Source: DATAFF01 sp036257595
GTDB taxonomy: Bacteria; Pseudomonadota; Alphaproteobacteria; Rhizobiales; Aestuariivirgaceae
NCBI GenBank assembly: GCA_036257595.1
Contig: DATAFF010000059.1
Coordinates: 1 to 24,570 of the forward strand
Direction of reading: 5' to 3'
DNA: 24,570 nucleotides
Of this stretch, positions 16,866-24,322 are shown piece after piece (within the stretch, counting starts at the first letter, position 1; each line of letters begins with the position of its first letter). The position numbers and the translations under genes were made by a program. Below the pieces are notes generated by a model, which made no database searches, had not been told where the DNA came from, and saw only the letters and a program-made list of their open reading frames with translations.

Positions 16866-17291
16866 ATGAACGCCATCGAGGACACGCGCCAGCTTTTCAA
16901 CGCCAGGCTCGAAACCCTCGAGGCCAAGATCGATGGCAAGCTCGCATTGATCTTCCAGCGTCTCGACGCCATGCCCGATCGTGCCGAGATGCACAAGGCC
17001 ATCTCCGACGCAGTCTCCGAAACAACCAGAGCAACCAACGACCTTCGCAAGCTCATCGTCTGGGGCAGCGTTGCTGCCTGCGCCAGCATTCTCTCGTTGA
17101 TGTTCGCCATGCGCGCCATGAATATCGACGCCCTCGGCGCCGGTTTCGATGTCGCGCAAATCATTGTGGAACGCGATAAGAAGCACGACAAAGAGATGCA
17201 ACTAATCCGCAAGATGATTGTCGACAACGCCACCTTTCTCGGCAAGTTGCGCGAAGAGTTGCTCCAGAAACAAGCGCCGATCCGCCCTTGA
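16866..17291 (+). CDS. Small coiled-coil membrane protein of unknown function
   Basis: I do not recognise this 141-residue protein. Residues 1-60 are helical and charged with coiled-coil spacing (FNARLETLEAKIDGKLALIF). One membrane segment follows at about 63-82 (LIVWGSVAACASILSLMFAM), then a second charged helix to the end (DKKHDKEMQLIRKMIVD). It is probably a single-pass inner-membrane protein that oligomerises. I prefer the ATG at 16866, preceded by a weak GA-rich site; the in-frame ATG at 16845 adds seven residues. The frame is open further upstream through the hydrolase gene, which is a shadow. Coding is supported by the clear helix-membrane-helix layout. It shares orientation with the DUF1989 gene 68 bases downstream. 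Confidence 0.65.
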   Translation: MNAIEDTRQLFNARLETLEAKIDGKLALIFQRLDAMPDRAEMHKAISDAVSETTRATNDLRKLIVWGSVAACASILSLMFAMRAMNIDALGAGFDVAQIIVERDKKHDKEMQLIRKMIVDNATFLGKLREELLQKQAPIRP

Positions 17292-17359
17292 CGAAACTCT
17301 TGCCTGCCCTCCCTTACACATGCCTACTGGCGAGGTTCAAGAGGAGGACAGCAAAGCAC

Positions 17360-17986
17360 ATGACAGAGTTGCAGGTGATACCCGCCAGGCGCGGCAAGGC
17401 GGCCCGGCTGGCCAAGGGGCAGGCCATCAAGATCATCAACACCCATGGCACCCAGGTGGTCGACTTCTGGGCCTTCGTGGCCGGCCAGACGAACGAATAT
17501 CTCGGCATGGAGCATTGCCGCGCCACCTGGACCAGGCTCTATCCGGTCGTCGGCGACAAGATGTACACCAACCATCGCCGCCCCATTCTCACCCTCGAGC
17601 ACGATACCTCGCCGGGACGCCACGACACCGTGATGGCGCCCTGCGACAATGAGCGCTACGGGCTTCTCGGCTGCAACACCTATCACGACAATTGCCGCGA
17701 CAATCTTCATGCCGGCCTTTACGAGCTCGGGGTCTTCATCCCCTACACGCCTGCCTCGCTCAACCTTTTCATGAACATCCCGTGGGAGCAGGACGGCAGC
17801 CTCGCCTTCGAGCCCGCCTTGTCGAAGCCTGGTGACTACGTGGTGTTTCGCGCCGAGCTGGACTGCATCTGCGCCATGTCGGCCTGCCCGCAGGACATCC
17901 TGGCGATCAACAGCCGCCAGCCGACCGAGGCGCATTTCGAGGTGCTCAACGAGGCGACCGCTTATGTTCGATCGAGCGCCTCATAG
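17360..17986 (+). CDS. DUF1989 protein (urea carboxylase-associated/carboxyguanidine deiminase family)
   Basis: This 208-residue protein belongs to the DUF1989 family, whose paired members accompany urea or guanidine carboxylase; one pair (CgdAB) has been shown to deiminate carboxyguanidine. Conserved features are TQVVDFWAF at 31-39, a Cys/His cluster GCNTYHDNC at 104-112 and CICAMSACPQD at 169-179, likely metal ligands and active-site residues. Here it is a single copy with no carboxylase nearby, so its substrate is unknown; the neighbouring carbamoyl-amidase hints at nitrogen salvage. I chose the ATG at 17360, where the family sequence begins; AGGAGG lies about 12 bases upstream, a little far. 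An upstream TTG at 17288 is possible but adds an atypical Leu/Arg-rich extension. Its 3' end overlaps the convergent anti-sigma gene by 25 bases. Confidence 0.88.
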   Translation: MTELQVIPARRGKAARLAKGQAIKIINTHGTQVVDFWAFVAGQTNEYLGMEHCRATWTRLYPVVGDKMYTNHRRPILTLEHDTSPGRHDTVMAPCDNERYGLLGCNTYHDNCRDNLHAGLYELGVFIPYTPASLNLFMNIPWEQDGSLAFEPALSKPGDYVVFRAELDCICAMSACPQDILAINSRQPTEAHFEVLNEATAYVRSSAS

Positions 17987-18732
17987 ACCGCATGCGCGAT
18001 CGGCTCCATCTCGGCCCGCGTCATCTCGCCGGCGAGCGCATAGCCTAGCGGCCCGTCCAGCCAGTAGCAGGTCATGATGCCGTCTGCCTCTTCCATCCGG
18101 AAAGCCGTGTCGCGATGCTCCGGATTGGTCATGATGTAGAGCGACATCCGCTGCTTCCTGGCGTTTTCATACATGAAATAGGCGGCCGGCTTTTCCCCTA
18201 GCGACAGCAGCCTTCCACCGACCAGCTGGTAGCCATGCTGTACGAGGTCGGGGGCGTTGACCGGCTGGCCCAGACGCTTCGACAACCAGGTCATCAAATG
18301 ATCGCGCTGATCGGCCGCCACTTCGACAGGGTGCCGGATCTCGCTGCCATAGACAGCATGTGCCGAGCGAACTGCGCTCGCCATATTGCCCGCTTGAGAG
18401 CTCGTCAGCTCGCGCAGATCCACCGCATGAACGACTAGTGCCACGGCTGCCGCAAGCGCGCCGATCAGCATCACCCCCCGCGTCGCCTGCCGCCAGCGAC
18501 CTAACCGCGATCGTGCCACGACTGTCTTGATGACCGGCGGAATCGTCTCGGCCAGCACCGGATCATAGGCCTGCTTGAGAGCTGTCTTCTGGCGCTTGAG
18601 CTCGGCGACGCCGAGCTGTGCTTCCGGATCGTCGCGCAGCAACGCTTCGATCTCGACGGCCGCATCGCCGGAGAGCTCGCCATCGGCATAGGCGCCCAGC
18701 GCCCAATCATCGATCTTCATCTGCTTTGTCAT
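17962..18732 (-). CDS. Membrane-bound anti-sigma factor
   Basis: This 256-residue protein is the probable inhibitor of the ECF sigma factor encoded just upstream. The N-terminal cytoplasmic part (1-80) has AYADGELSGDAAVEIEALL (14-32), the usual sigma-binding helix start of anti-sigma factors, but lacks the zinc HxxxCxxC motif. One membrane segment lies at about 86-105 (GVMLIGALAAAVALVVHAV). The remaining 150 residues should be periplasmic and contain a compact domain (LVGGRLLSLGEKPAAYFMYE) that may sense the signal. Its ATG overlaps the sigma stop as ATGA, so the two are translationally coupled. The 3' end overlaps the oppositely oriented DUF1989 gene by 25 bases. Confidence 0.88.
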   Translation of the reverse strand: MTKQMKIDDWALGAYADGELSGDAAVEIEALLRDDPEAQLGVAELKRQKTALKQAYDPVLAETIPPVIKTVVARSRLGRWRQATRGVMLIGALAAAVALVVHAVDLRELTSSQAGNMASAVRSAHAVYGSEIRHPVEVAADQRDHLMTWLSKRLGQPVNAPDLVQHGYQLVGGRLLSLGEKPAAYFMYENARKQRMSLYIMTNPEHRDTAFRMEEADGIMTCYWLDGPLGYALAGEMTRAEMEPIAHAVYEALDRT

Positions 18733-19238
18733 TTCACCCGTCTCAATCGCGGCTCCTTATCCCCGTCGAATTCTTGTCGCAGGAACGATCGCGCGCGCGA
18801 CAGGCGCGACATGACGGTTCCGATCGGAACGCCGGTGATCTCCGCAACATCGCGATAGCTCATGTCCTCCAGGACCACGAGAAGCAGCACCTCGCGCTGC
18901 ACCAGCGGCAACCGCCGAACCGCCTCCTCGATATCACCGAGCGCCAGCCGATCCTCCTGCCGCGGCGGGACCGCATCGGCCCCGCGTGGAATCTCCTCGA
19001 GCCCGATGTTCGAGCCCCGCCGGAGCTCGCTCCGACGCCCGCTGACATGCAGATTGCGCAGAATGGTATAGAGCCAAGCGCGCATTGGCCGCTCCGGATC
19101 ATACAGCTCATGCTTGCGCAGGGCCCTTTCGATGCAATCCTGCACCAGATCGTCGGCCAGGGCCTGATCGCCGGTCAGCGCCCGAGCGAACCGCCTCAAG
19201 AACGGAATATGGGTGACCAATTCGGTCTTGAAGCTCAT
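18729..19238 (-). CDS. ECF-family RNA polymerase sigma factor
   Basis: This is an alternative sigma factor of 169 residues with only regions 2 and 4. Region 2 (about 1-75) has ADDLVQDCIERAL at 28-40 and PMRAWLYTILRNLH at 51-64. Region 4 (about 105-158) has LPLVQREVLLLVVLEDMSYRDVAEI and the helix-turn-helix recognition part GVPIGTVMSRLSRAR. It lacks extra C-terminal domains. It is coupled to the anti-sigma gene. A candidate ECF promoter (19263-19290) lies between this gene and gor, suggesting autoregulation. The inducing stress is unknown; the adjacent glutathione reductase makes oxidative stress a guess only. It is not obviously EcfG, since no PhyR or NepR is nearby. Confidence 0.94.
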   Translation of the reverse strand: MSFKTELVTHIPFLRRFARALTGDQALADDLVQDCIERALRKHELYDPERPMRAWLYTILRNLHVSGRRSELRRGSNIGLEEIPRGADAVPPRQEDRLALGDIEEAVRRLPLVQREVLLLVVLEDMSYRDVAEITGVPIGTVMSRLSRARSFLRQEFDGDKEPRLRRVK

Positions 19239-19262
19239 CGCCCAACCGCCCTGCTCGAGGAC

Positions 19263-19290
19263 TATACGACTGAATTTCTTTCCTTATTCC
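19263..19290 (-). promoter_or_regulatory. Candidate ECF promoter of the sigma/anti-sigma operon
   Basis: On the minus strand, GGAATA (19290-19285) and CGTATA (19268-19263) are separated by 16 bases. This is the GGAA...CGT architecture typical of ECF-dependent promoters, and it would start transcription about 17-20 bases before the sigma ATG. It sits in the 58-base gap after the gor stop. Confidence 0.65.
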
Positions 19291-19296
19291 GTCAGG

Positions 19297-20664
19297 CTAA
19301 TCGCCTTCCCAGGGCTCGGCCAAGGTAACGAGCTCCTCTGCGGCGGTCGGATGGATCGCCACCGTCGCGTCGAAATCGGCCTTGGTCGCGCCCGCTCTCA
19401 ACGCGATTGCCAGGATCTGAGCCATTTCCGATGCCTCGGGGCCGAGAATGTGACAGCCGACAACGCGCCCGCTTTCGCCATCAACCACCAGCTTCATCAT
19501 CATGCGCTCGTCGCGGCCGCCCAGTGTGTTCCGCATGCCGCGGAAGCTCGTCTTGTAGATGGCGACTTTCCTGCAGAGCTCGCGCGCCCGCGCCTCGGTC
19601 AATCCGACGGTGCCGATCTCAGGCTGCGAGAACACGGCAGTCGGAACGTTGATATGATCGACAGCCGTCGGCTTTCCCCCGAAAACCGAATCGGCGAAAG
19701 CATGACCTTCGCGGATCGCCACCGGGGTGAGATTGAGCCGGTTCGTCACGTCGCCGACCGCAAACACGTTGTCGATGCTCGATTGCGAGAAGCGATCGAC
19801 CACCACAGCGCCAAGAGCATCGAGATCGACTCCTGCGGCTTCGAGACCCAGGCCATGCGTGTTGGGTCGCCGCCCCATCGCCAGCATCACCTGGTCCGTC
19901 TCGATCGTCTCGCCGGTCGACAGCCTTGTCCTCAAGTTGCCAGGCGTCCCCTCGATCGCCGTCAGCGCAGCCCCGCAGATCACTTCGACGCCGCGCCGCG
20001 TCATGGCCTCCCGCACACCGCGCCTGAGGTCGTCATCGAACCCCCTCAGAATCTCCGGTCCACGATAGACAAGCGTCGTTGCCGACCCCAAGCCGTTGAA
20101 GATCCCGGCAAACTCCACCGCGATATAACCGCCGCCGAAGATCACGATCCGCTCCGGTAGCGCGCTCAGATTGAAGGCTTCATTGGACGTGATGGCATGC
20201 TCGACGCCGGCGATTGCTCCGCTGCGGACCGGCATCGCCCCGGTTGCGATCAGGATGTAGCGGGCGGTGACCTCGCGCCCGTCGACCTCGAGCACGGCCG
20301 TGTGACGGTCGCGCAGCACGGCGCGGGATGCGAAGAGTTGTACCCCCGCCGCTTCGAGCGTGCGCTTGTAAACGGCCTCGAGCCGCGCGATCTCCCGGTC
20401 CTTGTTGGCGATCAGCGTTGCCCAGTCGAAGCTGACCTCCGAGGTCGACCAACCGAAGCCGATCGAGTCCTCGAAGTCATCGGCGAAGCGACTCGCATAG
20501 ACCAGGAGCTTCTTCGGGACGCAGCCGCGGATCACGCATGTGCCGCCGGGCCGGTACTCCTCGGCCACCGCCACCCTGGCGCCATGGCGCGCGGCAATGC
20601 GTGCCGCCCTGACGCCGCCCGATCCGGCGCCGATGATGAACAGGTCATAGTCATTGGCCGCCAT
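19297..20664 (-). CDS. gor: Glutathione-disulfide reductase
   Basis: This flavoenzyme reduces glutathione disulfide with NADPH. The 455 residues contain the FAD-binding GAGSGG at 12-17, the redox-active disulfide GGTCVIRGCVPKK with Cys43 and Cys48, and the NADPH Rossmann motif GGGYIAVE at 177-184 followed by Arg201 and Arg207, the basic pair expected for NADPH over NADH. The FAD motif near 300 (NVFAVGDV) and the dimer-interface active site HPTAAEE (His438, Glu443) are also present. Length and motifs match Gor better than dihydrolipoamide dehydrogenase or mercuric reductase. The ATG at 20664 is 15 bases after the DUF2059 stop, with a weak ribosome site, so coupled expression is likely. Confidence 0.96.
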   Translation of the reverse strand: MAANDYDLFIIGAGSGGVRAARIAARHGARVAVAEEYRPGGTCVIRGCVPKKLLVYASRFADDFEDSIGFGWSTSEVSFDWATLIANKDREIARLEAVYKRTLEAAGVQLFASRAVLRDRHTAVLEVDGREVTARYILIATGAMPVRSGAIAGVEHAITSNEAFNLSALPERIVIFGGGYIAVEFAGIFNGLGSATTLVYRGPEILRGFDDDLRRGVREAMTRRGVEVICGAALTAIEGTPGNLRTRLSTGETIETDQVMLAMGRRPNTHGLGLEAAGVDLDALGAVVVDRFSQSSIDNVFAVGDVTNRLNLTPVAIREGHAFADSVFGGKPTAVDHINVPTAVFSQPEIGTVGLTEARARELCRKVAIYKTSFRGMRNTLGGRDERMMMKLVVDGESGRVVGCHILGPEASEMAQILAIALRAGATKADFDATVAIHPTAAEELVTLAEPWEGD

Positions 20665-20679
20665 GACGTCGCCCGATGG

Positions 20680-21186
20680 CTACTGCGGCAGCTCGATCCC
20701 GCGCTGCTTCAAGGTTTCCGACGTCTCCTTGATCGCGCCGGGCACTTCCCGCTGCAACATCGGCCCGACCTGGCTCATCACGGTCCCGAAATAGCTTGGA
20801 AACTTCTCGAGTGCGCTCTTTCCGACCGGCGTGCCCGACATCTGCACGAGGGCCGCGAGCTCGTCCTCGGTGAACACCCGGGCAACCGCCGGAGTGGCCT
20901 CGCCGAGCGCCGTATCGAGGCGTCCCTTCATGGCCTTACCGAACTCCGCGAGGAAATCGTTGACCACCTTCTCTTCCGCCGGCTTGCCGACTTTCTTGTA
21001 GCGCTCCGTCAGATCGAGTGAAAGCTGCGGCCCGATCGCCCGCATGATCTGGCCGGGGAAGTCGCTGTTGTTCAGGAGTTGCTTGGCGAGATCGAGCCGC
21101 TTGTCCGACAGCGCTTCCTGCGCCATCGCGACCGATCCGGTCAGGGCACCGATGGCGAGAAAAATCGTGAGCTTTTTCAAAGACAT
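20680..21186 (-). CDS. DUF2059 exported protein
   Basis: This 168-residue protein has an N-terminal signal peptide (MSLKKLTIFLAIGALTGS..., cleavage near AMA before QEA), so it should be periplasmic. The mature part is helical. Its segment ARVFTEDELAALVQMSGTPVGKSALEKF matches the DUF2059 core, in which a late helix follows FTEDEL. The function of the family is not known to me. It lies between rpiA and gor, an order I recall from other Hyphomicrobiales. The ATG at 21186 has GGAG a few bases upstream; the 25-codon in-frame extension upstream has no signal-like sequence and is rejected. Confidence 0.86.
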   Translation of the reverse strand: MSLKKLTIFLAIGALTGSVAMAQEALSDKRLDLAKQLLNNSDFPGQIMRAIGPQLSLDLTERYKKVGKPAEEKVVNDFLAEFGKAMKGRLDTALGEATPAVARVFTEDELAALVQMSGTPVGKSALEKFPSYFGTVMSQVGPMLQREVPGAIKETSETLKQRGIELPQ

Positions 21187-21212
21187 TTGAACTCCACTTG
21201 GGTTATGGGACA

Positions 21213-21905
21213 TCAACGGTGAAGGGTGACGACCCCTTGCGGGGTTCCGACATGGACGCAATTGGCCATGCCGAGGAACAGGCCATGGTCGACCACGCCC
21301 GGCATGTCAGCCAGGGCCCGTGCCACCGCGACGGGGTCCCTGATCGCTCCGAAGCTGCAGTCGGCGAGGAGGTTGCCATTGTCGCTGACCACAGCCTCGC
21401 CATCCTGCCGGCGCAACGTGACCCGGCCATCGCGGCTCATATGCGACACCAATTGGGCAAGCTTGCGCAGCGTGGCGCTGGCCCCGAACGGCACGATCTC
21501 GACGGCAAGAGGGAACGCCCCCAGCGTCGCAACCTGCTTCGAGCGATCGGCGATGATCACCAACCGCCGCGAGCTTGCGGCGACGATTTTCTCGCGGACC
21601 AAAGCTCCGCCACCACCCTTGATCAGGTTGAGCTCGGGATCGATCTCGTCGGCGCCATCGATGGTGAGATCGAGTGTCTCGACCTCATCGAGTGTGATGA
21701 GCCGGATGCCGAGCGAGGCGGCAAGCCGCTGGGTCGCTTTCGACGTCGGCACCGCCACGATGTCGAGCCCGCCTTTGACCTGTTCGGCGAGCAAAGGCAG
21801 CAAGGCGCCGACGGTCGAGCCGGTGCCGAGTCCGAGGACCATGCCTTCCTTCACCTCGGCGAGCGCTGCCCGCCCCGCCGCCGCTTTCTCAAGCTCGTGG
21901 GTCAC
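21213..21905 (-). CDS. rpiA: Ribose-5-phosphate isomerase A
   Basis: This enzyme interconverts ribose-5-phosphate and ribulose-5-phosphate in the pentose phosphate and Calvin pathways. The 230 residues match the family's usual length and contain GLGTGSTV at 25-32 (phosphate loop), DGADEID at 83-89 and KGGGGALVREK at 96-106 with catalytic-type Glu105. The start is GTG with GGGGA about 7 bases upstream; no ATG precedes the first core strand at a better site. It lies 28 bases after the gabD-like stop and 26 bases before DUF2059, so the four genes are probably one transcript. Confidence 0.97.
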   Translation of the reverse strand: MTHELEKAAAGRAALAEVKEGMVLGLGTGSTVGALLPLLAEQVKGGLDIVAVPTSKATQRLAASLGIRLITLDEVETLDLTIDGADEIDPELNLIKGGGGALVREKIVAASSRRLVIIADRSKQVATLGAFPLAVEIVPFGASATLRKLAQLVSHMSRDGRVTLRRQDGEAVVSDNGNLLADCSFGAIRDPVAVARALADMPGVVDHGLFLGMANCVHVGTPQGVVTLHR

Positions 21906-21933
21906 AGAAAAGTCCCCGGACGCTTCAGGTGCT

Positions 21934-23415
21934 TCAAGGCTTCGCCAGTCCGCCCATCAGCATGTATTTGAACTCGGTGAACTCGTCCATGCCGTGACGC
22001 GAGCCCTCGCGCCCGATCCCCGATTCCTTGACGCCGCCAAAGGGCGCCACCTCGGTCGAGATGATCCCTTCATTGATTCCGACAATGCCGTACTCCAACG
22101 CCTCGCCGACCCGCCAGATACGGCCGACATCCCGGCTGTAGAAATAGCAGGCAAGGCCGAACTCGGTGTCGTTTGCCATGGCGATCGCCTCCTCCTCGGT
22201 GGTGAAGCGGAAAAGCGGCGCCACCGGGCCGAATGTTTCCTCGCGCGCCACCGCCATCTCGCTGGTGACGTCGCGCAGAATGGTCGGCTGGAAGAAATTG
22301 CCGCCGAGCGATTTGCCGCCGGCGACGACCTTGGCACCCTTGGCCAGAGCATCCTGGATATGCTCCTCGACTTTCTCGACCGCCGCATGATTGATCAACG
22401 GGCCGGTGGTCACGCCCTCTTCGGTCCCCGGCCCGACCTTCATCCTGGCGACGGCGGCGGAGAGCTTCTCGGCAAATTTGTCGTAGACTTTGTCCTGCAC
22501 CAGGATGCGGTTGGCGCACACGCAGGTCTGCCCGGCATTGCGGTATTTCGAGGCCATGGCTCCGGCGACGGCCGCATCGATATCGGCATCGTCGAACACG
22601 ATGAACGGCGCGTTGCCCCCAAGCTCCATTCCGACTTTCTTGACGGTCCCGGCGCATTGCTCGAGCAACACCTTGCCGACCGCCGTCGAGCCGGTGAAGG
22701 TCAGCATGCGCACGATCGGCGAGGCGGTCATCTCGCCGCCGATCTCGCGCGCGCTGCCGGTCACCACATTGAGCACGCCCGCGGGGATGCCGGCGCGCTC
22801 GGCGAGCTCCACCAGCGCCAACGCCGACAACGGCGTCTCGGAAGCAGGCTTCAGCACCATCGTGCAACCGGCGGCAAGCGCCGGCCCAGCCTTGCGGGTG
22901 ATCATGGCGATCGGGAAATTCCATGGGGTGATCGCCGCCACCACGCCGACCGGCTGACGGATCACCAGGATCCGCGCGCTGGGGAATGGCGAGGGAACGG
23001 TCTCGCCATAGAGTCGCTTGCCTTCCTCGGCGAAGAACTCAATGAACGACGCGCCATAGACCACCTCGCCGCGAGCCTCGGCCAGCGGCTTGCCCTGCTC
23101 GGCGGTCATGATGTGGGCCAGGTCCTCCTGGTTTTCCAGGATCAGGTTGAACCATTTACGCAACAGAGCGGCGCGCTCCTTGGCTGATTTCGCCGCCCAC
23201 CCCGGCCAGGCCCGCTCGGCGGCTTCGATCGCCTGCCGGGTCTCCTCCCGCCCGAAGCGGGGGACCACCGCAATGACCTCGCCATCGGCCGGATTGGTCA
23301 CCTCGATGGGATTGCCGCCGGCCGGCATCCATTTCCCCCCGATGTAGCAGGCCTCCTTGATGAGCGACCGGTCCTTGATGCGATCACGCAGCGCTTGGCC
23401 TCTGCGGACGTCCAT
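21934..23415 (-). CDS. gabD: Succinate-semialdehyde dehydrogenase (NADP-type ALDH)
   Basis: This aldehyde dehydrogenase probably oxidises succinate semialdehyde to succinate in 4-aminobutyrate breakdown. From the ATG at 23415 it has 493 residues: TPWNFP at 163-168, KPASETP at 189-195 (consistent with NADP use), FTGSTAVG at 240-247, catalytic-type Glu264 in MELGG and nucleophile Cys298 in GQTCVCANR, a segment typical of GabD-like enzymes. Glutarate semialdehyde (DavD) is an equally possible substrate; no transaminase lies nearby to decide. AGGAGG lies 5 bases before the ATG, so a longer in-frame start at 23532, which would run into gph, is rejected. It is first in the run gabD-rpiA-DUF2059-gor and divergent from gph. 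Confidence 0.92.
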   Translation of the reverse strand: MDVRRGQALRDRIKDRSLIKEACYIGGKWMPAGGNPIEVTNPADGEVIAVVPRFGREETRQAIEAAERAWPGWAAKSAKERAALLRKWFNLILENQEDLAHIMTAEQGKPLAEARGEVVYGASFIEFFAEEGKRLYGETVPSPFPSARILVIRQPVGVVAAITPWNFPIAMITRKAGPALAAGCTMVLKPASETPLSALALVELAERAGIPAGVLNVVTGSAREIGGEMTASPIVRMLTFTGSTAVGKVLLEQCAGTVKKVGMELGGNAPFIVFDDADIDAAVAGAMASKYRNAGQTCVCANRILVQDKVYDKFAEKLSAAVARMKVGPGTEEGVTTGPLINHAAVEKVEEHIQDALAKGAKVVAGGKSLGGNFFQPTILRDVTSEMAVAREETFGPVAPLFRFTTEEEAIAMANDTEFGLACYFYSRDVGRIWRVGEALEYGIVGINEGIISTEVAPFGGVKESGIGREGSRHGMDEFTEFKYMLMGGLAKP

Positions 23416-23513
23416 GGCAGCCTCCTTGACTTGAAGCGCGGGAGCGGTTTCTTCGCTCCTCGCTAATGCCCTAAAGATGGGGGCTTGTAACACGCCCGGC
23501 AAAAGGACGACAG

Positions 23514-24191
23514 ATGGCCCCCTTTGCAGCAATTTTCGACCTCGACGGCACGCTGATCGACACCGCCCCCGATCTCACCCGCGCCACCAATCACGTGCTT
23601 TCTTCTCAAGGCCGGCGTGCCATTTCGGTTGCAGAGCTCCGCCCTTTTGTCGGCAGGGGTGCGCGGCGGATGATCGAACGCGGCTTCGCAGCCACCGGGA
23701 CCCCGGCCCCACCCGACCTGGTGGATTCGCTCTATGACGCCTTCATCGCCTACTATACCGAGAACATCGCCGTCGACAGCCGGCCCTTTCCCGGCACTCT
23801 GGAGCTCCTCGATCGGCTCGAGGAGGCCGGGGTCAAGCTCGGCATCTGCACCAACAAGCAGGAGAGATTGTCGCTGAGGCTCATGGACGGGCTTGGCCTG
23901 ACCCAGCGTTTCGGTGCCATTGTCGGCGCCGACACCATCGGTATCTCGAAGCCCGATCCTGCGCCCTATCGCGAAGCGGTTGCGCGCCTCGGCGCGACCG
24001 GCGGCGGCTCAGTCATGATCGGCGACAGCGAGACCGATATTCTCACCGCCCGGGCTGCCGGGGTCCCGGTCATCGCCGTCACTTTCGGCTACACCGATCG
24101 GCATGTCGCGGAATTCAACCCCGACCACGCGGTGGATCACATGGACCATGTCTGGCCGGCAATCGCCGGCTATCTGCTGAGCGCAGGGTAA
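23514..24191 (+). CDS. gph: Phosphoglycolate phosphatase-like HAD hydrolase
   Basis: This HAD phosphatase of 225 residues probably hydrolyses 2-phosphoglycolate made by DNA repair or Rubisco oxygenation. Motif I is FDLDGTLIDT with nucleophile Asp9 and acid Asp11. Motif II is TN at 113-114, motif III is Lys146 in SKPDPAPY and motif IV is GDSETD with Asp171 and Asp175. A helical cap (about 15-85) is of the type found in Gph and beta-phosphoglucomutase relatives. Other small phosphates are possible. AAGGA lies 6 bases before the ATG. It is divergent from the gabD-like gene over 98 bases, which hold a GGAGCG-N7-CGCTCC inverted repeat (23441-23459). Confidence 0.9.
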   Translation: MAPFAAIFDLDGTLIDTAPDLTRATNHVLSSQGRRAISVAELRPFVGRGARRMIERGFAATGTPAPPDLVDSLYDAFIAYYTENIAVDSRPFPGTLELLDRLEEAGVKLGICTNKQERLSLRLMDGLGLTQRFGAIVGADTIGISKPDPAPYREAVARLGATGGGSVMIGDSETDILTARAAGVPVIAVTFGYTDRHVAEFNPDHAVDHMDHVWPAIAGYLLSAG

Positions 24192-24205
24192 ACGCGGCCC
24201 AAGCC

Positions 24206-24235
24206 TTGACTTGCGCGACAATCGGCTTCTATATC
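24206..24235 (+). promoter_or_regulatory. Sigma70-type promoter of tRNA-Val
   Basis: TTGACT (24206-24211) and TATATC (24230-24235) are separated by 18 bases and would start transcription a few bases before the tRNA. The -35 box begins 15 bases after the gph stop. Confidence 0.7.
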
Positions 24236-24246
24236 CCCCTCCCCTC

Positions 24247-24322
24247 GGGCGATTAGCTCAGCTGGTAGAGCACTGTGTTCACATCGCAGGGGTCGCTGGT
24301 TCGAGTCCAGCATCGCCCACCA
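24247..24322 (+). tRNA. tRNA-Val (anticodon CAC)
   Basis: The 76 bases fold as a full cloverleaf: acceptor stem GGGCGAT/ATCGCCC, D-arm GCTC...GAGC, anticodon stem CTGTG/CGCAG (one T-G pair) with loop TTCACAT giving anticodon CAC, a 5-base variable loop, and T-arm GCTGG-TTCGAGT-CCAGC. The discriminator is A and CCA is encoded. It reads GTG codons. Confidence 0.97.
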
